NCBI GenBank assembly: GCA_964443135.1 | Contig: CAYUBQ010000002.1 | Location: forward strand, 1 to 64,000 | Length of the DNA: 64,000 bases | Origin: JAIPEI01 sp964443135 | GTDB lineage: Bacteria; Desulfobacterota; DSM-4660; Desulfatiglandales; HGW-15 | Direction of reading: 5' to 3' | Shown here: positions 8,758 to 15,744 of the stretch, in pieces | How the letters are laid out: every line of letters starts with the position of its first letter | How positions within the stretch are numbered: position 1 is the stretch's first letter | Notes under the pieces: generated by a model | What the model was told of the DNA's origin: nothing | Databases searched by the model: none | The model's input: the letters and a program-made list of their open reading frames with translations, nothing else | Position numbers and translations under genes: made by a program

Positions 8758-8772
8758 TGTATACCGTATTGA
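8758..8772. promoter_or_regulatory. Imperfect GTATAC-type palindrome (possible GntR operator)
   Basis: TGTATACCGTATTGA lies between the FecR/CHAT-remnant side and the MOSC gene. It differs by two bases from the perfect palindrome found at 43972-43986 when that site is read on the minus strand. GTATAC cores are bound by several FadR-type GntR regulators, and one such regulator is encoded at 53370. Binding here is a guess. Confidence 0.3.
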
Positions 8773-8861
8773 TAGGATTTCGTGCAGGGGTCCGCAGGGC
8801 CGAGCCGAGCCGAGCCGGCCCGGGCGGATCGACCGTCCAACCCCCACGTTCGAGGTGAGCC

Positions 8862-9326
8862 GTGATCATCCAATCCATCGCCCTCAGCCCGAAGAAGGGC
8901 ACGCGCAAGACCGTGGTGGAGGAGGCCCGGCTGAGAGCGGGACACGGGCTGGAAGGGGACGCCCACGCGGGCGACTGGCACCGGCAGGTGAGCTTCCTCT
9001 CCGCCGAGCGCATCGAGGAGGCCCGGGGCCGGGGCCTGGACGTGACCTTCGGGGATTTTGCCGAGAACATCGCCACCCGCGGCCTGGACTGGCGCGTCGT
9101 GCCCGTGGGGAGGCGTCTCCGGCTGGGCCGGGACGCCCTGGTGGAGGTCTCCCAGATCGGCAAGGAGTGCCACAACCGGTGCGCCATCTACCACATGGCC
9201 GGCGACTGCATCATGCCCAGGGAGGGGGTCTTCGCCCGGGTCCTCCGGGGCGGCGTTGTCCGCGCCGGCGACCCGGTCCGCATCGAGGAAACCGGAGGGG
9301 ACCCCGCCCCTACTCCTGAAACGTGA
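8862..9326 (+). CDS. MOSC-domain protein
   Basis: The 154-residue single MOSC-domain protein starts with GTG. Visible signatures are GLEGDAHAG near residue 29, FGDFAENI, VSQIGKECHNRC with the conserved cysteine expected to bind sulfur or the molybdenum cofactor, and a terminal REGVFARVL. Stand-alone MOSC proteins of this size (YiiM and MogA-linked forms) bind molybdopterin or deliver sulfur for metal-sulfur clusters. Its 3' end overlaps that of the LemA gene by 17 bases in convergent orientation. The nearby ThiS/ThiF pair makes a pterin-cofactor theme plausible, but this is inference. Confidence 0.87.
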   Translation: MIIQSIALSPKKGTRKTVVEEARLRAGHGLEGDAHAGDWHRQVSFLSAERIEEARGRGLDVTFGDFAENIATRGLDWRVVPVGRRLRLGRDALVEVSQIGKECHNRCAIYHMAGDCIMPREGVFARVLRGGVVRAGDPVRIEETGGDPAPTPET

Positions 9327-9891
9327 CCTCCGGGGCGGTCATGGCCTCCTCGGGCGGTTCGTAGAACTCCGCTTTCTCGAACCCGAACAGGCCCGCCACC
9401 ATGTTCGTGGGGAACTGCCGGACCCGCGTGTTGAGGGCCCGCACGGCCTCGTTGTACCGGCGGCGCTCCACGGCGATCCGGTTCTCCGTCCCGGCGAGCT
9501 CGTCCTGGAGCCGGATGAAGTTCTGGTTCGCCTTGAGCTGGGGGTACCGCTCCACCACCACCATCAGCCTCGAGAGCGCGGAGGTGAGCTGGTTGTTCGC
9601 CTGGATCTGCTCCTCCTTGCCCGTGGCCCCGGCCGCCCTGGAGCGCGCCTCCGCCACCTCGGTGAACACCTCCCGCTCGTGGGCGGCGTATCCCTTCACC
9701 GTCTCCACGTAGTTGGGGATGAGGTCGTAGCGCCTCTGGAGCTGGTTCTCCACCTGGGCCCAGGCCGCATTGACCTGCTCCTCCATGGTGACCAGCTCGT
9801 TGTAGGTTCCCTTGAGGTAGAAAAAGGGCACCGCCACGATCAGGACCAGGATCCCGACCGCGATCAGCAGGACCTTCTTGGCTCCCGTCAT
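9310..9891 (-). CDS. LemA family protein
   Basis: The 193-residue protein has one N-terminal transmembrane helix (VLLIAVGILVLIVAVPFFYL), followed by the LemA core with YNELVTMEEQVNAAWAQVE and QRRYDLIPN. LRQFPTNM-like residues and the FF/F patch near the C-terminus complete the family. LemA proteins are membrane-anchored helical bundles of uncertain role that usually occur with a TPM/YgcG protein. That partner is present here at 10687-11493, separated by a nucleotidyltransferase gene. The stop of the nucleotidyltransferase gene lies one base from this start, so they are probably cotranscribed. Confidence 0.93.
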   Translation of the reverse strand: MTGAKKVLLIAVGILVLIVAVPFFYLKGTYNELVTMEEQVNAAWAQVENQLQRRYDLIPNYVETVKGYAAHEREVFTEVAEARSRAAGATGKEEQIQANNQLTSALSRLMVVVERYPQLKANQNFIRLQDELAGTENRIAVERRRYNEAVRALNTRVRQFPTNMVAGLFGFEKAEFYEPPEEAMTAPEVTFQE

Positions 9892-9892
9892 C

Positions 9893-10624
9893 TCACCCTC
9901 CCCAGGAATCCGCCAGCAGGGCCAGCTTGCGGATCTCCTTCAGGTACAGCTTGACCATCTCCCCCAACCGGCCCTCGTCCGGCTTGAGCCGCTCCTCCCG
10001 GACCCCCAGCAGCTCCTCGAAGAGGGGGCCGTCCAGGGAAAAGGTCTCGCAGCCCGCCCGGAGGACCTCCCCCTTGGTCGCGGGGATCTCCTTTCCCTCC
10101 AGGAAGAGCAGCCCCTCGAACACGGCCGCGAAGGAGGGAAGGGACTCCGTGACCAGCGCCTTGAGCGCCCGTTTCCTGCCCCCGGTCTCCAGGAACCCCG
10201 CCCGGAGCAGGAGGAGCTTGCCCTTGATCTCCCGCTCGCACTGGAGCCGGACGTGCTCCGGCTCGAAGGAGAGCTTCCCGAGGACGTCCCGTCCGTAGAC
10301 GTGGACGTGCCGTCGCTGCATGTCGAGGTACTCGATGGGGAAGACGTCCAGGGACCCCTGGATGTAGGCCTCGGTGACAAAGAGGGGTACCGCCACCCGG
10401 CGCTTGCGCCAGCGTTCCACCGCGTCGAAGGCCCGGTCCAGCTCCTCGATGCCGGCCTCGGTGAGGACGATCAGGAAGTTCAGGTCCGAACGGCCCGGAC
10501 GGTAGTCCCCCCCGGCCGCGCTTCCGTACAGGGCGATGCTCACGAGATCCCGCCCGAACGCGTCGCGAAACGCCTGGACGAAGGGCTCGAAAATCTCTTC
10601 CGGTCTCTCGGGATGTCTGGCCAT
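9893..10624 (-). CDS. Nucleotidyltransferase-domain protein
   Basis: The 243-residue protein has the polymerase beta-like nucleotidyltransferase signature ALYGSAAGGDYRPGRSDLN near residues 32-50: a GS motif followed by an acidic D that would bind metal. The rest is helical and resembles the substrate-binding half of aminoglycoside or protein nucleotidyltransferases, with no specific substrate motif. It sits between the LemA and TPM genes on the minus strand. The insertion of this gene into the usual LemA-TPM pair is unusual. A function in nucleotide transfer to a small molecule or protein is inferred from the fold only. Confidence 0.75.
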   Translation of the reverse strand: MARHPERPEEIFEPFVQAFRDAFGRDLVSIALYGSAAGGDYRPGRSDLNFLIVLTEAGIEELDRAFDAVERWRKRRVAVPLFVTEAYIQGSLDVFPIEYLDMQRRHVHVYGRDVLGKLSFEPEHVRLQCEREIKGKLLLLRAGFLETGGRKRALKALVTESLPSFAAVFEGLLFLEGKEIPATKGEVLRAGCETFSLDGPLFEELLGVREERLKPDEGRLGEMVKLYLKEIRKLALLADSWGG

Positions 10625-10686
10625 GCTTCCTCCACTCCCCGTAAAAGGGCTGCGCCCCGCGATGATCCGTGGTCCCGGGCCCCTGC

Positions 10687-11493
10687 TCAGAACCCGCCGC
10701 CCGCGCCCCCGCCGCCGCTCATGCCGCCTCCGAAGCCCCCGAAGCCGCCGCTGAAGCCGCCGAAGCCGCCTCCGCCGCTGCTTCGCCCCCCGGCCCCCAG
10801 CAGGAGCGGAAGGAGCAGCCAGGCGCCGGAGCCCCGGCCGCGCCTCCTGGAGGAAAGGACGATGAAGATGAAGATCAAAAGGATGGGGAAGAAGGCGAAC
10901 CCCCCGCTCCGGCTCTTGCGGGACCGGGTCCCGGATGCGGCCGGCACCTGCCCGGTGAGCTCCACACCCTCGCTCTTCGCCAGGATCTGCGCCACGGCCG
11001 CGGCCCCCATGAGGAGCCCTTCGCCGTACCGGTCGTTTTTCAGGTGGGGGACCATGTACCGGTCCCGCACCTCGCCGGCGAGCCCGTCCGGGATCACCCC
11101 CTCGGTGCCGTAGCCCACCTCGATCCGCATCTTGCGTTCCTCGACCGTCACGAACAGGAGGACCCCCTTGTCCTCTCCCTCCTTGCCGATGCCCCAGGTC
11201 TCGTAGAGCCGGGTGGCGTACTCGTTGTAGTCGGCGCCGCCGATGTCCGGCATGGTCACCACCACCACCGGGATCCCGGTCTTCCGGTAGAGCTCACCGA
11301 CCACGGCCTCGATCCGCCGCTCCTGGTCCAGGGGAACCACCTCGGCGAAGTCGTTGACCGGGCCGCGGGGCTCGGGAAGGGGCCGCTCGGCCGCAGCCGG
11401 CCCGGCAAGGGTCAGGAAAAGCGCCGCCAGGAAGAACGGCCGCACCCAGGGGCGCGCTGCCGGGGCCTTGCGTGGACTGAAGGGTGTGGACAT
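10687..11493 (-). CDS. TPM-domain (YgcG/Psb32-like) membrane protein with Gly-rich tail
   Basis: The 268-residue protein has a signal peptide ending near AGPAAA and a TPM domain from about residue 40 with VNDFAEVV, TGIPVVVVTMPDI and VGYGTEGVIPD. One transmembrane helix (FFPILLIFIFIVL) and a C-terminal glycine/phenylalanine-rich tail (GGFGGFSGGFGG) follow. This is the normal architecture of the YgcG family that accompanies LemA. ATG 11493 is chosen since the sequence upstream of MSTPFSPRK lacks conservation. The domain lies outside the cytoplasmic membrane; its activity is debated, with phosphatase activity reported for the plant relative. Confidence 0.88.
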   Translation of the reverse strand: MSTPFSPRKAPAARPWVRPFFLAALFLTLAGPAAAERPLPEPRGPVNDFAEVVPLDQERRIEAVVGELYRKTGIPVVVVTMPDIGGADYNEYATRLYETWGIGKEGEDKGVLLFVTVEERKMRIEVGYGTEGVIPDGLAGEVRDRYMVPHLKNDRYGEGLLMGAAAVAQILAKSEGVELTGQVPAASGTRSRKSRSGGFAFFPILLIFIFIVLSSRRRGRGSGAWLLLPLLLGAGGRSSGGGGFGGFSGGFGGFGGGMSGGGGAGGGF

Positions 11494-11625
11494 GGAAGAT
11501 CCGATTCGTTGGGGTTTGCTTCGCCCGGCCCCGGGAAGGCCGGGCACACTGGGGCCACCATACGGTTCCGCCCCCGGTTTGTCAACCGGGCGCGGGCACC
11601 GGGCGCGGCCTCTGCGCCTTTTGCT

Positions 11626-11654
11626 TTGACAACCCCCCGCCCCTTTCCTATGCT
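11626..11654 (+). promoter_or_regulatory. Sigma-70-type promoter of nadC
   Basis: A TTGACA box at 11626-11631 and TATGCT at 11649-11654 are separated by 17 bases, close to the sigma-70 consensus. The predicted start of transcription lies about 35 bases before the nadC start codon. Confidence 0.65.
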
Positions 11655-11694
11655 CATTTCCAGGAGTTCGAACCGGTTACGATCGAGGAGACCC

Positions 11695-12564
11695 ATGGAC
11701 CCGCCGCTTCCCGAAATCGACCTCACCTCCCTGCTCGACCTGGCCCTCCGGGAGGACCTGGGACGCGCCGGGGACGTCACCTCCCTCGCCGTGCTGGATG
11801 AACAGGCCCGGGGGGAGGCCGTGGTCCGGAGCAAGGAGACCGGTGTCCTGGCCGGCGCCTTCCTCCTCGCGCCCCTGTTCGCCCGGCTCGATCCGGGCCT
11901 CGAGGTGAGGGCGCTCCTGGAGGACGGGGCGCGGCTCGAGCGGGGCCGCGAGATCTGCCGCCTCTCCGGCGCCCTGGCCCCGATCCTCGCAGGTGAGCGC
12001 ACGGCCCTCAACTTTCTCCAGCGGTTGAGCGGCATCGCCACCCGGACGGATCGTTTCGTCTCCCTGGTCCGGGGAACCCGCGCCGCGATCCTGGACACCC
12101 GGAAGACGACGCCGGGGCTCCGCGCCCTGGAGAAGCGGGCGGTCCTGGCCGGGGGGGGACGGAACCACCGGTTCGGGCTCCACGACATGATCCTCATCAA
12201 GGACACCCACGTCGCAGCGTGCGGGGGCCCAGGCAGGGCGGTCCGCAAGGCCGTCGACTTTCGCAGGGCCCGTCCGGAACGGGCCCGCCTCAGGATCGAG
12301 GTGGAGGTCCAGTCCAGGGCCGAGTTCGAGGAGGCCCTCTCGGCCGGACCCGACCGGATCATGCTGGACAACATGCCCCCCGGGCGAATGGCCGACTGCG
12401 TCCGGCTCCGGGACGCCCGGTCCCCCGGCGTCGAGCTCGAGGCGAGCGGGAACGTCACCGAGGAGACCCTCCGCGCCGTGGCCGGGAGCGGCGTGGACTT
12501 CATCTCGGCCGGCGGTCTCACCCACAGCGTCCGCGCCCTGGACATCCACCTGATCGTTCTCTGA
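11695..12564 (+). CDS. nadC: Nicotinate-nucleotide pyrophosphorylase (carboxylating)
   Basis: NadC, 289 residues, converts quinolinate and PRPP to nicotinate mononucleotide in de novo NAD synthesis. Family hallmarks are LREDLGRAGDVTS at the N-terminus, ERTALNFLQRLSGIAT, the PRPP-site LDTRKTTPGLRALEK, GGGRNHRFGLHDMILIKD with the quinolinate-binding residues, the metal/phosphate run IEVEVQSRAE, IMLDNM and the final FISAGGLTHS. Length is normal for the family. ATG 11695 follows a consensus promoter at 11626-11654. No nadA or nadB lies within the window. Confidence 0.96.
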   Translation: MDPPLPEIDLTSLLDLALREDLGRAGDVTSLAVLDEQARGEAVVRSKETGVLAGAFLLAPLFARLDPGLEVRALLEDGARLERGREICRLSGALAPILAGERTALNFLQRLSGIATRTDRFVSLVRGTRAAILDTRKTTPGLRALEKRAVLAGGGRNHRFGLHDMILIKDTHVAACGGPGRAVRKAVDFRRARPERARLRIEVEVQSRAEFEEALSAGPDRIMLDNMPPGRMADCVRLRDARSPGVELEASGNVTEETLRAVAGSGVDFISAGGLTHSVRALDIHLIVL

Positions 12565-12605
12565 GCCGCAGGGCTGGTGCCGGTCTGCAGCAGGCCCCTC
12601 TCCGC

Positions 12606-12634
12606 TTGACAGCGGGGCCCCCTCTTCTTATATT
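12606..12634 (+). promoter_or_regulatory. Strong sigma-70-type promoter of the NifX-like gene
   Basis: TTGACA at 12606-12611 and TATATT at 12629-12634 are spaced by 17 bases. Both boxes are near consensus, so this is among the strongest promoters in the window. It drives the small FeMo-cofactor-type protein at 12692. Confidence 0.7.
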
Positions 12635-12691
12635 GCATGCGGTTCCGGGCCCATGCGGCCCGGCCCTTCATCCAAACCCCGGAGAAGAACC

Positions 12692-13078
12692 ATGAAGATC
12701 GCGTTTCCCGTGGAAGAGAACAACGGCCTCGACAGCCCGGTGTACAGCCACTTCGGATCTGCCCCGTGGTTCGTCCTCACCGACGCGCAGAGCGAGCGGC
12801 TCGAGACCGTGACCAACGAGGACGCTCACCACGAGCACGGCCGCTGTCAGCCGGTCCAGGCCCTCGGGGGAAGGCCGGTGGACGCGGTGGTGGTCGGCGG
12901 CATCGGGGCGGGGGCCCTCCGCAAGCTCCAGGCCGAGGGCGTTCGGGTCTTTCGTGGTGTGGAAGGAAGCGTCCGCGAGAACCTGGACCTGCTCAACGCC
13001 GGCAAGCTGCCCGAGTTCGCCTTCGAGATGACCTGCGCGGGTCACGGGAGCGGAGAAGGGTGTAACCACCACGGGTGA
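12692..13078 (+). CDS. NifB/NifX-type dinitrogenase iron-molybdenum cofactor-binding family protein
   Basis: The 128-residue protein of the NifX/NafY/MTH1175 fold starts MKIAFPVEENNGLDSPVYSH. The middle GRCQPVQAL and DAVVVGGIGAGAL are typical. The tail is short and rich in Cys and His (CAGHGSGEGCNHHG), a common metal-binding end. Stand-alone members occur in many anaerobes without nitrogenase and probably bind an iron-sulfur or metal complex. GGAGAAG lies 6 bases before ATG 12692, so the upstream in-frame starts are not used. A zinc-ribbon protein follows 72 bases on. Confidence 0.9.
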   Translation: MKIAFPVEENNGLDSPVYSHFGSAPWFVLTDAQSERLETVTNEDAHHEHGRCQPVQALGGRPVDAVVVGGIGAGALRKLQAEGVRVFRGVEGSVRENLDLLNAGKLPEFAFEMTCAGHGSGEGCNHHG

Positions 13079-13150
13079 CGGCCGCGGCCTACTCGGCAAC
13101 CGGCTGAGGGCGCCCCGCCCTCGCGAACCACCTCCACGGAGGAACAGGAC

Positions 13151-13408
13151 ATGCCTCTCCACGACCATCTCTGCCTGGACTGCGGGCAAACCACCGAGCT
13201 GCTGGTCATCGCGGAGGACGACGAGGTCCGCTGCGGGGCATGCGGCGGCACGAACCTCAAACGACTCCTCAGCGCCCACTCCTCGCTCTCGGGAACCGCC
13301 CGGAACGCCATGCCGGGCCCCGGCGACACGGCCTGCTGCGGCAGTTCGCCCGACCGGGCCTCGTGCGCCGGCCCGGGTAGCTGCTGTGGGAAGGGACCGG
13401 CACACTGA
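13151..13408 (+). CDS. FmdB-type zinc-ribbon protein
   Basis: The 85-residue protein starts MPLHDHLCLDCGQTTELL, with a second pair CGACGG; together CxxC and CxxC form a zinc ribbon like that of FmdB family regulators. The remainder has further cysteine clusters (CCGSS and CAGPGSCCGKG) that could bind another metal. FmdB-type proteins are thought to bind DNA or metals and are named after a formamidase regulator; their precise role is open. A site AGGAACAGG precedes the start. It probably shares a transcript with the NifX-like gene. Confidence 0.72.
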   Translation: MPLHDHLCLDCGQTTELLVIAEDDEVRCGACGGTNLKRLLSAHSSLSGTARNAMPGPGDTACCGSSPDRASCAGPGSCCGKGPAH

Positions 13409-13432
13409 CATCGGAAGGACGGCCGAACCTCG

Positions 13433-13720
13433 TCAGCCCGATTTTTCGTTGATCTTGTCGCGAAGCACCGAGGAGTACTTGAAGGTGACCACCCGCCGCT
13501 CGGGGAGGATCAGATTCTCGCCGCTCTGGGGGTTTCTGCCTCTCCGGGTCCTCTTCCGTTTCATGCAGAACTTCCCGAAGCCCGACAGCAGGACGTCCTC
13601 CCCCTGGGCCAGGGTCTCTTTGATGATCTTCAGCAGGGACTCCACCAGTTCCACCGCATCTTTTCGCTTGTATCCCTGTTCGGCCAGGGACTCCACCAGG
13701 TCCGCCTTCGTCAGTGCCAT
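13433..13720 (-). CDS. ihfA: Integration host factor alpha-type HU/IHF subunit
   Basis: The 95-residue DNA-bending protein starts MALTKADLVESLAEQGYKRKDA and contains LLSGFGKFCMKRKRTRRGRNP. The RxGRNP motif marks the beta-arm tip whose proline intercalates into DNA in this family. The IHF-alpha-like start and length favour IhfA over plain HU; the beta subunit is not in the window. The long upstream open frame is not used, because the family always begins at MALTK. A consensus promoter lies at 13816-13844. It converges on the FmdB gene with a 24-base gap. Confidence 0.88.
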   Translation of the reverse strand: MALTKADLVESLAEQGYKRKDAVELVESLLKIIKETLAQGEDVLLSGFGKFCMKRKRTRRGRNPQSGENLILPERRVVTFKYSSVLRDKINEKSG

Positions 13721-13815
13721 GGGACAGGCTCCCCGCAAGATCAACGCCGCGATTGACCGTGTGCAGCCCCCACTCGGGGCCCGAACGGTTGCTTCCTCCA
13801 ATGGGCCGTAGGCTG

Positions 13816-13844
13816 AACCTAGTTCCAGGTGTTTGGAAAGTCAA
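13816..13844 (-). promoter_or_regulatory. Sigma-70-type promoter of ihfA
   Basis: Read on the minus strand, TTGACT (13844-13839) and TAGGTT (13821-13816) are separated by 17 bases. It sits about 95 bases upstream of the ihfA start codon. Confidence 0.55.
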
Positions 13845-14052
13845 GACAAAAGGGACGTTTCTTGTTTCTTTCGGCGACGTTTGACGGCTTCGCAATCGCC
13901 CCCTCTGCGGCCGCGTTCGGGCCCTCCCGCCGGTCTCGAAAAGGGCTTGAACATCCCGTCCTACCCGTCCATAATGCCCCAGCCCCTTCGTTCCCGCCAA
14001 CCGGGCCGGGCGTCTCGACCCCGACCGGACCCTCGAACCTCTGGACAAGGCC

Positions 14053-14796
14053 ATGACCAGCGCGACCGAGCCCTCCCCGGCCCTCCCTCGAACCGATCCC
14101 GAGCACGCGCACCTCATCCGCCGCATCTTCGCCTCGGTCACGGGGACCTACGACTTCCTGAACCATGTCCTGAGCGTCCGGCGCGACGTGGCGTGGCGGA
14201 GGAAGACCGTCGGCGAGATCCGTTTCTTCCGCACCCGCCGCCTGCTGGACGTGGCCACCGGAACCTGCGACCTGGCCGTCGAGGCCGCGCGGAGGCACCC
14301 GGACATCCGCGTGGTGGGCGCCGACCTGGTCCCGGAGATGATGGTGCGCGGCCGGGCCAAGATCCGGCGCTCCGGCCTCTCCTCCCGGGTCCGGCTCGTC
14401 CAGGGGGACGCCCTGGCCCTTCCCTTCGAGGACGGGGCGTTCGACGCGGCGGCCGTGGCCTTCGGCATCCGGAACATGCCCGACCGGGTCGCCGCGCTCC
14501 GGGAGATGGCCCGGGTGGTGGCTCCCGGCGGTCTCGTCCTGGTCCTGGAGATGGCCCTGCCGCGGTCACCGGCCTTCCGGCGCCTCTACGAACTCTATCT
14601 GAACCGGATCCTCCCCCGGGTGGCCCGGTTCTTCTCCCCGAACCCCGACGCCTACCGCTACCTGGCCCGGTCCATCATGGACTTCCCCGATCCCGACACC
14701 TTTGCCGGGCTCGTGCGGAGCGCGGGGCTCGAGGGGGTGGAGATCCATCCCCTCACCTTCGGCATCGCCTACCTGCACACCGGGCGCAAGCCCTAA
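14053..14796 (+). CDS. menG: Demethylmenaquinone methyltransferase (UbiE/MenG)
   Basis: The 247-residue SAM-dependent methyltransferase performs the last C-methylation of menaquinone (or the equivalent ubiquinone step). The UbiE signatures are visible: IFASVTGTYDFLNHVLS at the N-terminus, LDVATGTCDLAVEAA as SAM motif I, GADLVPEMM, VQGDALALPFEDGAFDAA, FGIRNMPD and RVVAPGGLVLVLEM. Its C-terminal FGIAYLHTGRKP matches the usual GxxxxHxGxKP end. Since the genome looks anaerobic, menaquinone is the likely product. It is followed by the phoB promoter, so it is likely transcribed alone. Confidence 0.95.
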   Translation: MTSATEPSPALPRTDPEHAHLIRRIFASVTGTYDFLNHVLSVRRDVAWRRKTVGEIRFFRTRRLLDVATGTCDLAVEAARRHPDIRVVGADLVPEMMVRGRAKIRRSGLSSRVRLVQGDALALPFEDGAFDAAAVAFGIRNMPDRVAALREMARVVAPGGLVLVLEMALPRSPAFRRLYELYLNRILPRVARFFSPNPDAYRYLARSIMDFPDPDTFAGLVRSAGLEGVEIHPLTFGIAYLHTGRKP

Positions 14797-14825
14797 CACA
14801 AAGCTCACGAAATCCAAATCCTCTG

Positions 14826-14853
14826 CTGACATCCGGACTTTACATGGTATACT
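14826..14853 (+). promoter_or_regulatory. Promoter of phoB with a weak pho-box-like -35 side
   Basis: A near-consensus -10 TATACT at 14848-14853 is preceded by CTGACA at 14826-14831 with a 16-base spacer. CTGACAT and CTTTACAT within this span resemble the two 7-base half repeats of a pho box, so PhoB may control its own gene. The box is weak and this is inference. Confidence 0.45.
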
Positions 14854-14936
14854 CGTGATCGCTTCGAAGCGGCCCGGCGGTTCCGCGGTCTCTTGGCAGA
14901 CCCTTTCAACCTCAACGAGCTCAGGCGAGCGACAAC

Positions 14937-15629
14937 ATGGGAAAAGAACAGATCCTGGTCGTTGACGACGAGGAGGACATCCTGGAGCTCGTCCGGTTCC
15001 ACCTGGAACGGGAAGGACACCCGGTCGGCTGCGCCGAGACCGGAGAGAAGGCCCTCGAGCTGGCGCGCGCCGAGAGGCCCGCGCTCGTGCTCCTCGACCT
15101 CATGCTGCCGGGAATCGACGGCCTCGAGGTGGCGAGGCTGATGAAGGCGGACCAGGCCCTCCGGGACATCCCCATCGTGATGCTCACGGCCAAGGGGGAG
15201 GAGGCCGACGTGGTCACCGGCCTGGAGCTCGGTGCGGACGACTACGTGACCAAGCCCTTCAGCCCCCGGGTCCTGCTCGCGCGGGTCAAGGCGGTGCTCC
15301 GGCGCGGTGGCCGAATGGCGCCCGAACCGGACGAGACCGGCGTCATCCGGCGCCACAACCTCGTCATCCACCCGGGACGCCGCGAGGTGCTCGTGGACGA
15401 GAAGCCCGTCTCCCTGACCTACACGGAGTTCGCCGTCCTGGCCTACCTGGCCCGGCGGCCCGGATGGGTCTTCACCCGGACCCAGATCGTGGACGCAGTG
15501 CGGGGGGACGACTACCCGGTCACGGACCGATCCGTCGACGTCCAGATCGTGGGGCTCCGCCGAAAGCTCGGCGAGGCCGGGTCCTTCGTGGAGACCGTCC
15601 GCGGCGTCGGATACCGATTCAAGGAGTGA
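14937..15629 (+). CDS. phoB: PhoB-type response regulator
   Basis: The 230-residue OmpR/PhoB-family regulator has a receiver domain with VDDEED near the N-terminus, the phosphoacceptor D54 in LLDLMLPGIDG, a conserved threonine in MLTAKGEE and K in YVTKPFSP. The winged-helix C-terminal domain contains LTYTEFAVLAYLARRPG and the recognition region VTDRSVDVQIVGLRRKLG. It pairs with the histidine kinase downstream, separated only by a copy of the dispersed repeat. Adjacent phosphate-transport genes make the phosphate-starvation role likely. ATG 14937 has an upstream purine-rich site. Confidence 0.92.
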   Translation: MGKEQILVVDDEEDILELVRFHLEREGHPVGCAETGEKALELARAERPALVLLDLMLPGIDGLEVARLMKADQALRDIPIVMLTAKGEEADVVTGLELGADDYVTKPFSPRVLLARVKAVLRRGGRMAPEPDETGVIRRHNLVIHPGRREVLVDEKPVSLTYTEFAVLAYLARRPGWVFTRTQIVDAVRGDDYPVTDRSVDVQIVGLRRKLGEAGSFVETVRGVGYRFKE

Positions 15630-15730
15630 CGCATTCGCAAGAACCCGCTCACGCGCCGCGGGTAGCGCTATAACCCGTTGAAATGCCGTGGGCAGATCTC
15701 GAGGTTTCGGGCTTCTTGCGACACCATCAA
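15627..15730 (+). repeat. Dispersed intergenic repeat, copy 2 (phoB-phoR spacer)
   Basis: This 104-base element begins at the phoB stop codon and ends just before the phoR ribosome-binding site, filling the spacer. Ends are inverted: TCGCAAGAACCCG against CGGGCTTCTTGCGA, so it can fold as a stem. Internal blocks AACCCGCTCACG, CGCCGC, TTGAAAT, GGCAGATCTCGAGG match the other three copies. The final CCATCAAGGAG run may supply or sit next to the phoR ribosome-binding site. Confidence 0.75.
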
Positions 15731-15744
15731 GGAGTGAGCAGACC

